Source of the DNA: Dysgonomonas sp. BGC7
GTDB taxonomy: Bacteria; Bacteroidota; Bacteroidia; Bacteroidales; Dysgonomonadaceae
Assembly: GCF_001261735.1 (NCBI RefSeq)
Contig: NZ_CVRP01000007.1
Coordinates: 124,001-188,000 of the forward strand
DNA length: 64,000 nt
Direction of reading: 5' to 3'
The position numbers and the translations under genes are program-made. Shown here piece by piece: positions 23,781 to 32,843 of the stretch (within the stretch, counting starts at the first letter, position 1; each line of letters begins with the position of its first letter). A model generated the notes under the pieces. That model made no database searches and was not told where the DNA came from. It worked only from the letters and a program-made list of their open reading frames with translations.

Positions 23781-24998
23781 ATGAAGCGTTTTGTAGGTTT
23801 ACTCTTTTTTCTAATGTTTTTCTGCACATTCATAATGTCAGCAGAATCTAAGTTTGTTGTCGTCATTGATCCGGGACATGGAGGGAAAGATGGAGGAGCA
23901 GTTAGAGGCATATATAAAGAAAAAGATATAAATCTGGGTGTTGCAATAATTCTTGGAGAGTTGATTGAGAAGAATTTTAATGATGTAAAAGTTGTTTATA
24001 CCCGCAGAAAAGATGTTTTTGTAGATCTGGATAAGCGGACACAAATAGCTAACAAAGCAAAAGCTAATTTATTTATATCTATTCATACAAATTCTACAGC
24101 ATCGAAAACAACAAATGCTTCCGGAGCTGATACATATATATTAGGATTGGCGAGAAGTGCTGAAAATCTGGAAGTGGCCAAACGAGAAAACTCCGTAATT
24201 CTTTTAGAAGACGATTATACTCGAAAATATGAAGGCTTTGATCCTAATTCGCCCGAATCCTATATTATTTTTGAGTTTATGACCAATAAGTATATGGAGC
24301 AAAGTCTTAAATTTGCAGGGTTTATACAGAATGATTTTAAAAGTATAGCAAAGAGAACAGATAGAGGTGTTCGGCAGGCTGGTTTTTTGGTTTTACGAAA
24401 AACAAGTATGCCTAGTGTACTTATCGAATTGGGTTTTATAAACAACCAGGCTGAGGCCAAATTTCTTTCTTCAAGGCTAGGACAGCGATCTATGGCTACG
24501 GCTATATATTCAGGCTTTAAAAAATTTAAGCAGGATTATGATAAAAAACAGGGTAAGTTCTCGTATGCTGTAGATGATAAGCTGGAAGAGGAAATTGCTT
24601 CTATGAATGATGAACTTGCAATGCAAGAAGAATCGGAGGTTGCTGAAGCCGTGAAGCCAATTGATACTGTACCTATAAAGAAAACTGTAGAAAAGAATAC
24701 TAAAGCCAATTTGGCTTCTTCAAATAAAGTGAAAAAAGAGACCAATGAATCAAAGATTGCAGCAAATCAGGTAGAGTACAGAGTTCAGTTTATGGTGTCT
24801 CCTAAGGTTTTGCCAGAGAAGTCATCATTGTTTAAAGGTCTTTCTCCGGTTTCTTATTATAAGGACGGTGCTAGTATCAAATATACCTTTGGTTCTACAA
24901 CTGATTATAATGAAATCCTAAGAATTCAGAAAACCGTCAGAGCTAAGTTTAAAGATGCGTTTGTTATTAAGTTAAAGAATGGCGAGCGATTAAAATAA
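23781..24998 (+). CDS. N-acetylmuramoyl-L-alanine amidase with SPOR-like C-terminus
   Basis: 405 aa exported cell-wall enzyme that cuts peptide stems from peptidoglycan. The signal peptide covers about residues 1-21 (MKRFVGLLFFLMFFCTFIMS). The Amidase_3 domain has the zinc site in VVIDPGHGGKDGGAV (about 27-41), SIHTNSTAS (about 102) and the catalytic Glu in SVLIELGFINNQAEAKFL (about 215). A charged linker (about 255-330) leads to a C-terminal region (VEYRVQFMVSP onwards) that resembles a SPOR domain, which binds denuded glycan at division sites. The MCE gene follows after 43 bases. Confidence 0.9.
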   Translation: MKRFVGLLFFLMFFCTFIMSAESKFVVVIDPGHGGKDGGAVRGIYKEKDINLGVAIILGELIEKNFNDVKVVYTRRKDVFVDLDKRTQIANKAKANLFISIHTNSTASKTTNASGADTYILGLARSAENLEVAKRENSVILLEDDYTRKYEGFDPNSPESYIIFEFMTNKYMEQSLKFAGFIQNDFKSIAKRTDRGVRQAGFLVLRKTSMPSVLIELGFINNQAEAKFLSSRLGQRSMATAIYSGFKKFKQDYDKKQGKFSYAVDDKLEEEIASMNDELAMQEESEVAEAVKPIDTVPIKKTVEKNTKANLASSNKVKKETNESKIAANQVEYRVQFMVSPKVLPEKSSLFKGLSPVSYYKDGASIKYTFGSTTDYNEILRIQKTVRAKFKDAFVIKLKNGERLK

Positions 24999-25041
24999 TT
25001 GGCACAAATAATAACGATTATATACACAACGAAAATAAATT

Positions 25042-25929
25042 ATGGGAACAATTTCAAAAGAAGTAAAAATAGGTATCGCGTTTGTAATTGCAATTTTCCT
25101 CTTATATTATGGGATTAGTTTCCTTAAAGGGGTAAATATATTTAAGTCGTCACATACGTATATGGTCGTGTTTGATAATGTGTCTGGCTTATCTCAATCG
25201 ACTCCTGTTACATTAAATGGATTTCAGGTTGGTCTGGTTTCGTCTATGGAGCTAGAGCCCGGAAGCGCAAACAAAGTAGTGGTGTATGTAAATATGGATA
25301 AGGGGGTTAAAGTTCCTAAAGGAAGCAAGATGTCTTTAGATGTCTCCATGCTGGGATCTGCTACAATTATATTTGAATCGAACCCGTATACTCAAGATTA
25401 TTATTCCTCGTCCGACACAATTATTGGAATAAAGAAAAAAGGAATGCTTGATGCAGCAGATAATATGTTGCCTAAAATAGAGCAGTTAGTGCCTAAAATT
25501 GATTCTATTCTAACAGGATTGCAAGCATTAGTAAACAGTCCGGCATTAACTCAGTCATTGGCCGATGTTAATCAAATGACGGGAAATCTGGCAAAATCAA
25601 CTAACCAATTAAATTCTATGATGGCTACTCTGAATAAAGATGTACCTGTTATTTCAGGTAACTTGAATAAAATGTCTACTGATCTTACCGGAGTGTCTTC
25701 GCAACTTAGCCAGATGGATATTAAATCTACTTTTGGCTCTATAGACTCTACTATGAAAAATCTACATCAGTTGTCCAATAGAATCAATTCTAAGGAAGGC
25801 TCACTCGGTTTACTGCTTAATGATAGACAGCTATACGATAGCTTGAACAGTACTATTGGTAATGCTTCCTTGTTGTTGAAAGATGTAAGAGAGAACCCTT
25901 CGCGCTATATAAATGTAAAGGTGTTTTAA
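25042..25929 (+). CDS. MlaD/MCE-family lipid transport protein
   Basis: 295 aa. An N-terminal anchor helix (about 7-27, VKIGIAFVIAIFLLYYGISF) precedes one MCE domain (about 38-120, VVFDNVSGLSQSTPVTLNGF). After it comes a long helical tail with repeated Asn/Ser/Leu-rich heptads (LNKMSTDLTGVSSQLSQ, NLHQLSNRINSKEGSLG). MCE proteins form hexameric conduits for phospholipids between membranes. The usual ABC partners MlaE/MlaF are not adjacent; the neighbour is the wall amidase. Confidence 0.88.
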   Translation: MGTISKEVKIGIAFVIAIFLLYYGISFLKGVNIFKSSHTYMVVFDNVSGLSQSTPVTLNGFQVGLVSSMELEPGSANKVVVYVNMDKGVKVPKGSKMSLDVSMLGSATIIFESNPYTQDYYSSSDTIIGIKKKGMLDAADNMLPKIEQLVPKIDSILTGLQALVNSPALTQSLADVNQMTGNLAKSTNQLNSMMATLNKDVPVISGNLNKMSTDLTGVSSQLSQMDIKSTFGSIDSTMKNLHQLSNRINSKEGSLGLLLNDRQLYDSLNSTIGNASLLLKDVRENPSRYINVKVF

Positions 25930-26255
25930 TCGCCTTATTTAGAATTGTTATAAATAGAGTGGTGGTGGCACATTTCTTCTAAAAGCATGACAAGAATGCT
26001 TTTCAGAAGGAAATTTAGAGATTGTTAAAAAGCTGTTTAGTTCCTGTTTATGTATGTATATTGTTGTGTACTAGCTGATTGGGCTTGCTTTTTGTCTTGA
26101 TTGGGTGCTTTTCTCCTAAGTGGTTGAAACTAAATCAGATATTTTCTTAACAAGAAAACCAAATTTGATACCCCTTTTTTTTTCTAATTTTAATTCTGAA
26201 ATTTACATAACGAAACGAACGAAATAATACTAAATTTTAATAATATAAATACTTA
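25930..26255. other. Intergenic region upstream of dnaA
   Basis: 326 AT-rich bases without an ORF. It contains a 41-base hairpin (25973-26013), a smaller inverted repeat TTTTCTT-aac-AAGAAAA in the second half, a homopyrimidine run, and the repeated AACGAA motif shortly before the dnaA start. I looked for DnaA boxes (TTATCCACA and close variants) and found none, so there is no support for an origin here. Confidence 0.5.
25973..26013. repeat. Imperfect hairpin upstream of dnaA
   Basis: TTTCTTCTAAAAGCAT pairs with ATGCTTTTCAGAAGGAAA apart from two single-base bulges, around the loop GACAAGA. No T-run follows on the plus strand, so it is not a standard terminator for the MCE gene. A regulatory or RNA-processing role is possible. 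Confidence 0.45.
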
Positions 26256-27665
26256 ATGAATCTTTCTTCAACTCAGGCATTGTGGGCAAATTGTTTAGAA
26301 GTTATTCAGGATAATATTCCGGAAGCAGCTTTTAAAACATGGTTTTTACCGATTGTTCCGCTCTCGTATGAAGATAAGGTATTCACAATACAAGTTCCCA
26401 GTCAGTTCTTTTATGAATATCTGGAAGATAAGTTCGTAGACCTTCTAAAGACTACTTTACATCGCGAAATAGGCAGAGATACTATACTGCAATATCGTAT
26501 TTTGGTAGAAAATACGACTAATACAGTTGTAGACTATCGAGCAGATGCTAAATCTATATCTACCACTATAGATAAAGTTACATTAAAAAATAACGGGAAA
26601 ATACCGAATCCTTTTCAAAAAGTAGTTGCAGACGATTTCGACTCTCAGATTAACTCCAAATATACTTTCGATAACTTCTTTGAAGGCGAGAGTAATAAGT
26701 TGGCCCGTACAGCAGGAGAGGCAATTACAAAGAACCCTGGTAAAACAGCATTTAATCCATTATTTGTTCATGGTAAATCGGGAGTGGGGAAAACTCACTT
26801 ATGCCATGCGGTAGGAGTACGTATCAAGGAACTATATCCGGAGAAGAGAGTATTATATGTATCTGCACATTTATTCAAAATACAATATGCCGATGCTGGA
26901 AGATATAATACAACCAATGATTTTATAAACTTCTATCAAGGAATCGATGTCCTTATTATAGACGATATACATGAGTTGGCCGGAATAGAAAAGACTCAAA
27001 ATACATTATTTCATATATTCAATCATTTACATCAGAATAATAAGCAACTTATTCTTACCTCAGATAAGGCTCCGTCTGAGCTTCAAGGAGTTGAAGAGCG
27101 TTTGTTAACCAGATTTAGATGGGGGTTGACAACAAAGATAGAACATCCTGATAAAAGTTTAAGGTTGAAAATTCTTCAGAACAAGATCCTCCACGATGGT
27201 TTGTCGATTCCGGAAGATGTTGTCGATTATATAGCAGAGAACGTAACGGATAATGCACGTGACCTAGAAGGTATTATTGTTTCTATAATGGCGCACTCTT
27301 TGGTCTATAATAAAGAAATAGATCTATCGTTGGCCAGACGTGTAATTGGTCAGGCTATAAAGAAGATAGAGGCTAAAAAGATTACTGTGGATGCTATAGA
27401 GGCGGCTGTTTGCAACTTCTATAACATTAAGGCGGAACTAATACACACTGCGTCTCGAAAACGTCAGATAGTGCAAGCCAGACAGATTACAATGTATTTA
27501 TCAAAGAGCTATACTGAAATGTCTTTGGCTCAGATTGGTTCTTTGATTGGTAAGAAGAACCATGCTACTGTGCTTCATGCATGCAAGACTGTTAGAGAGC
27601 AAATGGAGGTTGATAAAGCTTTCAGGGATGAGATAGCAGAAATAGAAAAGAAGTTGAAGAACTAA
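26256..27665 (+). CDS. dnaA: Chromosomal replication initiator DnaA
   Basis: 469 aa, all four domains. Domain I is at residues 1-85 (LWANCLEVIQDNIPEAAFKT), with a short linker. The AAA+ core has Walker A HGKSGVGKTHLCHAVG (about 171) and Walker B LIIDDIHELAG (about 232; the Asp-Asp pair is normal, the following His-Glu replaces the usual Gln-Phe). The C-terminal DNA-binding domain has the signature GSLIGKKNHATVLHACKTV (about 428), where GGRDHSTV is the E. coli form. It is not followed by dnaN; a strong terminator ends the unit. Confidence 0.98.
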   Translation: MNLSSTQALWANCLEVIQDNIPEAAFKTWFLPIVPLSYEDKVFTIQVPSQFFYEYLEDKFVDLLKTTLHREIGRDTILQYRILVENTTNTVVDYRADAKSISTTIDKVTLKNNGKIPNPFQKVVADDFDSQINSKYTFDNFFEGESNKLARTAGEAITKNPGKTAFNPLFVHGKSGVGKTHLCHAVGVRIKELYPEKRVLYVSAHLFKIQYADAGRYNTTNDFINFYQGIDVLIIDDIHELAGIEKTQNTLFHIFNHLHQNNKQLILTSDKAPSELQGVEERLLTRFRWGLTTKIEHPDKSLRLKILQNKILHDGLSIPEDVVDYIAENVTDNARDLEGIIVSIMAHSLVYNKEIDLSLARRVIGQAIKKIEAKKITVDAIEAAVCNFYNIKAELIHTASRKRQIVQARQITMYLSKSYTEMSLAQIGSLIGKKNHATVLHACKTVREQMEVDKAFRDEIAEIEKKLKN

Positions 27666-27687
27666 TCATCACCATAGATACTCAAAC

Positions 27688-27723
27688 AAAAAAGAGTCAT
27701 ATTTTAAAATATGACTCTTTTTT
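27688..27723. terminator. Perfectly palindromic bidirectional terminator
   Basis: A 36-base perfect palindrome (arms beginning AAAAAAGAGTCATATTTT) with A- and T-tracts at both ends. It serves dnaA on the plus strand and the convergent RRM gene on the minus strand. Confidence 0.88.
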
Positions 27724-27744
27724 AGTTTATCTTAGACGTGCTGA

Positions 27745-28065
27745 TTAATATTCACGTTTTCTGAATCCACCGTTGCCTCCTCCTCTGTTATTGTCATAAC
27801 TTCTGCGAGGACGATCACCTTCTGTACGAGGACGAGCTTCAGATACGGAAATAGTTCTTCCGTCATATTCAGCACCATTCAACTCTTCAATAGCTTTTTG
27901 TCCTGATGCGTCATCAGCAAGTTCAACGAAGCCGTAGCCTTTTGAGCGGCCTGTTACTTTATCCATAATAACTTTTGCCGAAGAGATTTCACCATATTCG
28001 CTGAATAAATCTCTCAAATCATTGTCGTTGATGCTGTAGCTCAACCCTGCAATAAAAATGTTCAT
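27745..28065 (-). CDS. RRM-domain RNA-binding protein
   Basis: 106 aa. One RNA recognition motif covers residues 1-78, with RNP2 as IFIAGLS (residues 3-9) and RNP1 as KGYGFVEL (about 43-50). The short Arg/Gly-rich tail reads PRRSYDNNRGGGNGGFRKRE. This is the cold-shock-like glycine-rich RBP type common in Bacteroidota and cyanobacteria; it probably acts post-transcriptionally. Its mRNA may have a long leader of about 150 bases. Confidence 0.92.
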   Translation of the reverse strand: MNIFIAGLSYSINDNDLRDLFSEYGEISSAKVIMDKVTGRSKGYGFVELADDASGQKAIEELNGAEYDGRTISVSEARPRTEGDRPRRSYDNNRGGGNGGFRKREY

Positions 28066-28217
28066 TGTAAAAAAATAAAATTAAAAAATGTAAATACTTT
28101 TGCAGAAGATGTAAATAAATGAAAAAGCTAAAAAGACTAGACAAGAAAGGTTACCAAGAAGGGAAAAAGACTTGAAAAGAAATATTTAAACTATACTTAA
28201 GAACTCTTATGCGACAA

Positions 28218-28225
28218 CAAATGTA
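28218..28225 (-). promoter_or_regulatory. Candidate -7 element for the RRM gene
   Basis: CAAATGTA reads TACATTTG on the minus strand, an exact TAnnTTTG. It would give a leader of roughly 145 bases, which could be a site of autoregulation by an RNA-binding protein. Confidence 0.35.
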
Positions 28226-28310
28226 AAAATAAAATTCATATAATAAATGATTTAGCCCATTATTTTTTTGTTATTACTCTTGTTTTGATGTCGTATATGA
28301 ATATCAGGCA

Positions 28311-29261
28311 CTATTTCGGGTGCATATATAATTTTTTATAGTTCTCAATCACCTTGATTACGGTTTCTTTATCATTCTGTATTTGCTTCTTTAAGGTATC
28401 TATATTATCAAATTTCTCATCGGGGCGCACAAAGTCTAAAAATTCTGCTGTGAGATCTTTGTTATATAAATTTCCATCGAAATCGAAAAGATTGACCTCA
28501 ACACTTATATTATCTCCATTGTGTAGAGTCGGACGCTTTCCTATATAGAGCATACCTTCATAGCGTTTATTATCTACATGCACAAAAACGGCATATATAC
28601 CAAAGGCGGGGATTACCTTATATGTCTCCCATACTTCTATATTTGCTGTAGGGAAACCGATTGTTCTCCCTACCTTAAACCCTTCTACTATTTTCCCGGA
28701 TATAGTATAGTTGTATGATAGTAACTTTGCGGCTCGCCTTACATGCCCTTCTCCGAGCAAACGCCTGATTCTGGAAGAACTGACATGGTCTGCTCCGGGC
28801 AATGCAGTTGCTTCGACTACATTCATATTAATGAGTTTCCCATATCTTTTATAATCGGCAAATCCATCTTCTCTATTGTGTCCGAACCTATGATCGTAAC
28901 CTATTACGAGAGTGTCGACAAGCAGGCTCTCTTTAAGAATGTTTTTCATAAACTCCTGCGCCGATAGTTCAGATATCTCTCTTGTAAAGTCGAGACATAC
29001 ACAATAGTCTATTCCTGTAGTAGCAAGTCTTTCTGTTTTCTCAGTGTATCCGCACAATAATGCAGGCTGATAATCTTTTTGTAATACCTTTCGAGGATGT
29101 ACAGGGAAGGTGATAACGGCAGATGGCAATCCTCGTTTCGAAGCCTCCGCCTTCACCTGCTCTATCAGATAACGGTGTCCGGTGTGCACTCCGTCAAAGA
29201 ATCCGATAGTGGCAACTAGCGGGGGATGAGCTATTTTATTATGTTTATCAATGATTAGCAT
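28311..29261 (-). CDS. ribF: Bifunctional riboflavin kinase/FAD synthetase RibF
   Basis: Converts riboflavin to FMN and then to FAD. 316 aa. The N-terminal FAD synthetase (nucleotidyltransferase) domain has IGFFDGVHTGHRYLIEQV (about 19-36) and YDHRFGHNREDG (about 125). The C-terminal riboflavin kinase domain has GRTIGFPTANIEV (about 204-216). No FMN riboswitch is visible upstream. It lies 12 bases after the HAD gene in the same leftward operon. Its products feed the flavoproteins and ApbE encoded in this window. Confidence 0.95.
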   Translation of the reverse strand: MLIIDKHNKIAHPPLVATIGFFDGVHTGHRYLIEQVKAEASKRGLPSAVITFPVHPRKVLQKDYQPALLCGYTEKTERLATTGIDYCVCLDFTREISELSAQEFMKNILKESLLVDTLVIGYDHRFGHNREDGFADYKRYGKLINMNVVEATALPGADHVSSSRIRRLLGEGHVRRAAKLLSYNYTISGKIVEGFKVGRTIGFPTANIEVWETYKVIPAFGIYAVFVHVDNKRYEGMLYIGKRPTLHNGDNISVEVNLFDFDGNLYNKDLTAEFLDFVRPDEKFDNIDTLKKQIQNDKETVIKVIENYKKLYMHPK

Positions 29262-29273
29262 TTATACAAAAAA

Positions 29274-29906
29274 TTATAACAATCCTCTGTCAACAAATAC
29301 TTTTCTAAGATCTTCATCCTGATTGGTCAGATATGTTTCAAATCCCAGTTTCTGTCCTATTTCAATATTAGCCTTTCCATCATCAAAAAATAGGGTTTCG
29401 GCAGGAATCATTTTAGAATCTTCAATTATAAAATCAAATATTTCCCGATCCGGCTTTGCATGCCCTATTTCGTACGATACATAGCATTTGTCGAAGAAGT
29501 CGCCTATAGGGAGACCTTCCGGGGAGAAGTCTTTAGAATTTGCCCAAGCCATAACAGACGGATTGGTATTACTCAGTAGGTAAACATTGTATTTTTTACG
29601 GAGTTCTTTCAATAAATCATACTTATATGGAGGAATGCCAATAAGAAATGCCAGCCAGCCCGAATCTATATCTTCGGATGGGATGTCCTCTTTGTTAGCT
29701 AGTCTCCTGAATTCTTTATAAAAATTTTCGGGATCAATCTTTCCTTCTTCGTACTCAAGAAAGATACCCTTTTGACGAAATTCTCCCAGATACTCTTCTA
29801 TATTGGGAAATCCTATTTCGGTAAACCGGTCTAGTGCATTTTGTTTATTAAGGCTTATAATTACACCTCCGAAATCGAATAGTATATTTTTAATCTTCTT
29901 ATCCAT
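29274..29906 (-). CDS. HAD-superfamily hydrolase (subfamily IA, YihX-like)
   Basis: 210 aa. Motif I is ILFDFGGVIISL, with the nucleophile Asp at about residue 11. Motif II is LLSNTNPSV (about 114), the motif III Lys is in HAKPDREIF (about 152), and motif IV is FFDDGKANIE (about 173). The helical cap lies between motifs I and II. Relatives dephosphorylate sugar phosphates such as glucose-1-phosphate or act on FMN. Its place directly before ribF makes a flavin-related phosphatase role conceivable, but this is only positional. Confidence 0.85.
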   Translation of the reverse strand: MDKKIKNILFDFGGVIISLNKQNALDRFTEIGFPNIEEYLGEFRQKGIFLEYEEGKIDPENFYKEFRRLANKEDIPSEDIDSGWLAFLIGIPPYKYDLLKELRKKYNVYLLSNTNPSVMAWANSKDFSPEGLPIGDFFDKCYVSYEIGHAKPDREIFDFIIEDSKMIPAETLFFDDGKANIEIGQKLGFETYLTNQDEDLRKVFVDRGLL

Positions 29907-29966
29907 AAATTAAAGTTCTGTTTTATATTTAGGCTTGCGACCACCTTCTCCTTCTAAATTTTAACT

Positions 29967-30019
29967 AAAAGGTGACAAAAGTGACAATCTTTCGGTGTTT
30001 TTTCATTTGTTACCTTTTT
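29967..30019. repeat. Inverted repeat upstream of the HAD-ribF operon
   Basis: AAAAGGTGACAAA (29967-29979) and TTTGTTACCTTTT (30007-30019) pair at 12 of 13 positions across a 27-base spacer. It is followed by T residues on the plus strand, but no plus-strand gene ends nearby. It may be an operator or a remnant terminator. Confidence 0.35.
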
Positions 30020-30237
30020 GTATCTGTTATGCTTTCCATTACGGTATAGATAAATAGAAAACCCATACATTGCCTTCGCAAAGTTCAGCTACGAAGTTAG
30101 TTATTTATTCCTTAAGAGATATCATTTTCAATTTTGTATTTGTATTTTTGTTAACATTAAGGTTGAAAAAAGACTGGAGTCTGTCTTTTCTATAATCGGC
30201 ACTGCCTAATTATGTATAGAAGGATAATAATAAATAA

Positions 30238-30245
30238 TAGTTTTG
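30238..30245 (+). promoter_or_regulatory. -7 element of the recO promoter
   Basis: TAGTTTTG, an exact TAnnTTTG, 20 bases before the GTG start at 30265. Confidence 0.5.
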
Positions 30246-30264
30246 CAAATTAAAATATTTAATA

Positions 30265-30987
30265 GTGTTACATAAAACAAAAGGCTTAGTTCTCAATAGC
30301 ATTAACTATAATGACAAGTATATTCTTGCTCATATATTTACCGAGTCGTTTGGACGTGTAACATATATGGTTTCTAAAACCAAAGGAAAGAGTTCTAAAG
30401 TGCCTAAGTCCTTGTTTTCACCGTTGGCTGTACTCGATATGGAAGTGGAACATCAGGCTTCGCGAGATATTCAAAGAATAAGAGAAGCACGCTACGAAGT
30501 CTATTTTTATGATATAACCGGAGATATAAAGAAAACATCGATGGCTTTTTTTCTTTCCGAATTCCTTACCCGAGTATTGCGTGACACTAATGAAGGAAAG
30601 CATCTTTTCGAATTCCTGATACAGTCGGTGCAAGTACTGGATATGACAGAAAAAAGTATAGCTAATTTTCATTTGGTCTTTATGCTTAAGTTGAGCCATT
30701 TTATGGGTTTTTATCCCAATCTGGAAGAGTATGGAGAGAATGATATGTTCGACATGATAAACGGAGAATTTGTTTCACGGCAACCTCTCCACAAGCATTA
30801 TTTGAATAGGTATGATAGTAAAGCTTTATCACTTCTGGCTCGTATCTCTTATGAAAACATGCACCATTTTGTATTTACCAGACAAGACCGGATAACGGTT
30901 ATCAGCCGTATTCTCGAATATTATAGATTACATTTGTATGATTTTCCTGCATTGAAGTCGTTAGATGTACTACATGAGTTGTTTTGA
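30265..30987 (+). CDS. recO: DNA repair protein RecO
   Basis: 240 aa. Helps load RecA on SSB-coated single strands in the RecFOR pathway. The N-terminal OB fold reads LHKTKGLVLNSINYNDKYIL and GRVTYMVSKTKGKSSKVPKS, typical of RecO; the C-terminal half is helical. The Cys4 zinc site of some RecO proteins is not evident. The start is GTG, chosen because it gives the conserved beginning and no ATG is suitably placed. A MutS-like gene follows, so both may serve genome maintenance. Confidence 0.85.
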   Translation: MLHKTKGLVLNSINYNDKYILAHIFTESFGRVTYMVSKTKGKSSKVPKSLFSPLAVLDMEVEHQASRDIQRIREARYEVYFYDITGDIKKTSMAFFLSEFLTRVLRDTNEGKHLFEFLIQSVQVLDMTEKSIANFHLVFMLKLSHFMGFYPNLEEYGENDMFDMINGEFVSRQPLHKHYLNRYDSKALSLLARISYENMHHFVFTRQDRITVISRILEYYRLHLYDFPALKSLDVLHELF

Positions 30988-31044
30988 AAAAGCATAAGAT
31001 CATAGAGGAAAAGCCTAAAGAAAGAAAAATATAAACTAACACAT

Positions 31045-32838
31045 ATGACATTAGAAGAAGTTAAAGATTCGTATAAGAGTTTGATTGAGACAGAAAAGAG
31101 AAAGTTGTCCCGATTAAAGAAAACTATATTTCAGGTAGGCACTGTTCGGCTTGTAGTCGTTCTTGTTTGTTTTGCTCTTTGCTATCTGTTGTGGGGAAAT
31201 ACACTCGTAATACTGGCGGCCATTGGAATTTCTCTGATTCTTTTCTTGTTCTTTATGAAATACCACAACAAACTGTTTGTCGAAAAAAAGTATTGTGAGT
31301 TACTCATCCAGAATGCAGAGAATGAGTTGAAAGGGCTGGATTATGATTTTTCGGCTTTTGATGGAGCAGTAGAAAAGGCAGACTCTAACCACAGCTATAG
31401 TGTCGATTTAGACATATTCGGTAATTATTCTTTTTTTCAATCGATCAATCGCAGTGTCACTTCTTTCGGGAAAGAGCAGTTAGCCGAATTTCTACTTTAT
31501 ACCTATAGCGAAAAAGAAGATATAGAGAATCATCAGGATGCAGTGAAAGAACTTGCTGCAAAAAAAGAACTGTTAGAAAGGTTTAGGGCTATAGGGCAAA
31601 TGAATGAAACGGAAGATCTTAACGTCCATTTTTTTTCGCAACAGTATATGCAAACCAAACAACTGTCGAAGAGTTATTGGAGATATTTTGTATATATTAT
31701 ACCTGTCTTGTTTGCTATTCTTACAGTATTGTATGTATTGGGTATAATTCCTCTCTCTATAATGGGATTGAGTTGGTCAATATGCTTTTTGCTTAGTCTT
31801 GCCCCGATAAAAGACATTAAAGAGAAAATGAACCTGTTTGAAAAGAGATTGGATGTATTACAGACATATTCCAAGCTCTTTCGTATCATCGAGGACGAAA
31901 AGTTTGATTATCCTATGTTGCAGGATTTGCAAAATAAGGTTGTAGGAGAGCAGTCTGCTTCTGCTGCTATTCTCGAACTTAAATCGTATAGCAATAATCT
32001 CGATCAGTCATTCAATGTTTTGGGTTTTCTCATTCTCAATCCCATATTCTTTTGGAATATAATTTTTTCTATCAGAATCGAAAAATGGATTTGGACTCAC
32101 AAAGATAGTATTATTGGGTGGTTTAAGGTGCTGGCAAAATTCGACAGTCTGGTTTCTATGGGTATTTTTGCATACAATCATCCCGATTATACGTATCCCA
32201 AGGTTTCGGAGTCATTTAAGTTAGAAGCAAAAGGGTTAGGACATCCTATGCTCAATAGAAATGTCTGTGTGCAAAACGATGTGTATATTAAGAAAGAACC
32301 GTACTTCCTGGTTGTTACAGGTGCTAATATGGCTGGCAAGAGCACTTATTTGCGTACTGTCGGGTTAAATCTTGTTTTAGCTTGCGCCGGATTGCCCGTA
32401 TATGCGTCCTCTTTAGTATTTTATCCATATCAGTTGGTTACCAATTTGCGTACATCGGATTCGCTTGCCGACAACGAATCTTATTTCTTTGCCGAGCTAA
32501 AACGGTTGAAGATGATTATTGATCGTTTACAAGCCGGTGAGCAGCTTTTTATTATCCTTGATGAGATACTTAAAGGGACAAACTCCGAGGATAAACAGAA
32601 GGGGTCTATAGCCCTTATGAAGCAGCTTGTCTCTTTGGATGGTAACGGTATTATAGCAACACACGATCTGGTTTTGGGCAATCTTGAAAATGAGTTTCCC
32701 GAGTCGATAAAAAATTATAGATTCGAGGCTGATATAAAAGACGAGCATCTATCTTTCTCGTATAAGATAAGAGAAGGAGTTGCTCAAAACATGAATGCGA
32801 GCTTCTTAATGAAGAAAATGGGTATAACAGGATTGTAG
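31045..32838 (+). CDS. Membrane-anchored MutS-like ATPase
   Basis: 597 aa. The C-terminal third is a MutS ATPase: VTGANMAGKSTYLRTVGLN (Walker A, about 427), SYFFAELKRLK and LFIILDEILKGTNSEDK (Walker B, about 500), and GIIATHDLVLG. The N-terminal two-thirds has no mismatch-recognition domain. Instead it has hydrophobic pairs near residues 28-70 and 213-255, and another near 330-345, consistent with membrane helices, separated by helical lever-like sequence. It resembles the minor MutS subfamilies of Bacteroidota, not MutS1 or MutS2. Mismatch repair itself is therefore doubtful. DUF2851 starts 5 bases after the stop. Confidence 0.8.
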   Translation: MTLEEVKDSYKSLIETEKRKLSRLKKTIFQVGTVRLVVVLVCFALCYLLWGNTLVILAAIGISLILFLFFMKYHNKLFVEKKYCELLIQNAENELKGLDYDFSAFDGAVEKADSNHSYSVDLDIFGNYSFFQSINRSVTSFGKEQLAEFLLYTYSEKEDIENHQDAVKELAAKKELLERFRAIGQMNETEDLNVHFFSQQYMQTKQLSKSYWRYFVYIIPVLFAILTVLYVLGIIPLSIMGLSWSICFLLSLAPIKDIKEKMNLFEKRLDVLQTYSKLFRIIEDEKFDYPMLQDLQNKVVGEQSASAAILELKSYSNNLDQSFNVLGFLILNPIFFWNIIFSIRIEKWIWTHKDSIIGWFKVLAKFDSLVSMGIFAYNHPDYTYPKVSESFKLEAKGLGHPMLNRNVCVQNDVYIKKEPYFLVVTGANMAGKSTYLRTVGLNLVLACAGLPVYASSLVFYPYQLVTNLRTSDSLADNESYFFAELKRLKMIIDRLQAGEQLFIILDEILKGTNSEDKQKGSIALMKQLVSLDGNGIIATHDLVLGNLENEFPESIKNYRFEADIKDEHLSFSYKIREGVAQNMNASFLMKKMGITGL

Positions 32839-32843
32839 CAACT

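Larger units (their letters stand above)
29907..30264. other. Divergent intergenic region between the HAD gene and recO
   Basis: 358 bases without an ORF. It contains an inverted repeat at 29967-30019 and the recO -7 element at 30238-30245. No clear TAnnTTTG was found for the leftward HAD-ribF operon. Confidence 0.5.

Noticed and set aside
25930-26255. Possible replication origin beside dnaA
   Set aside because: AT-rich and next to dnaA, but no DnaA boxes (TTATCCACA or one-mismatch variants) were seen on either strand, and dnaN is not adjacent.
28066-30264. FMN riboswitch for ribF
   Set aside because: No match to the conserved FMN-aptamer elements was found upstream of ribF or of the HAD gene.
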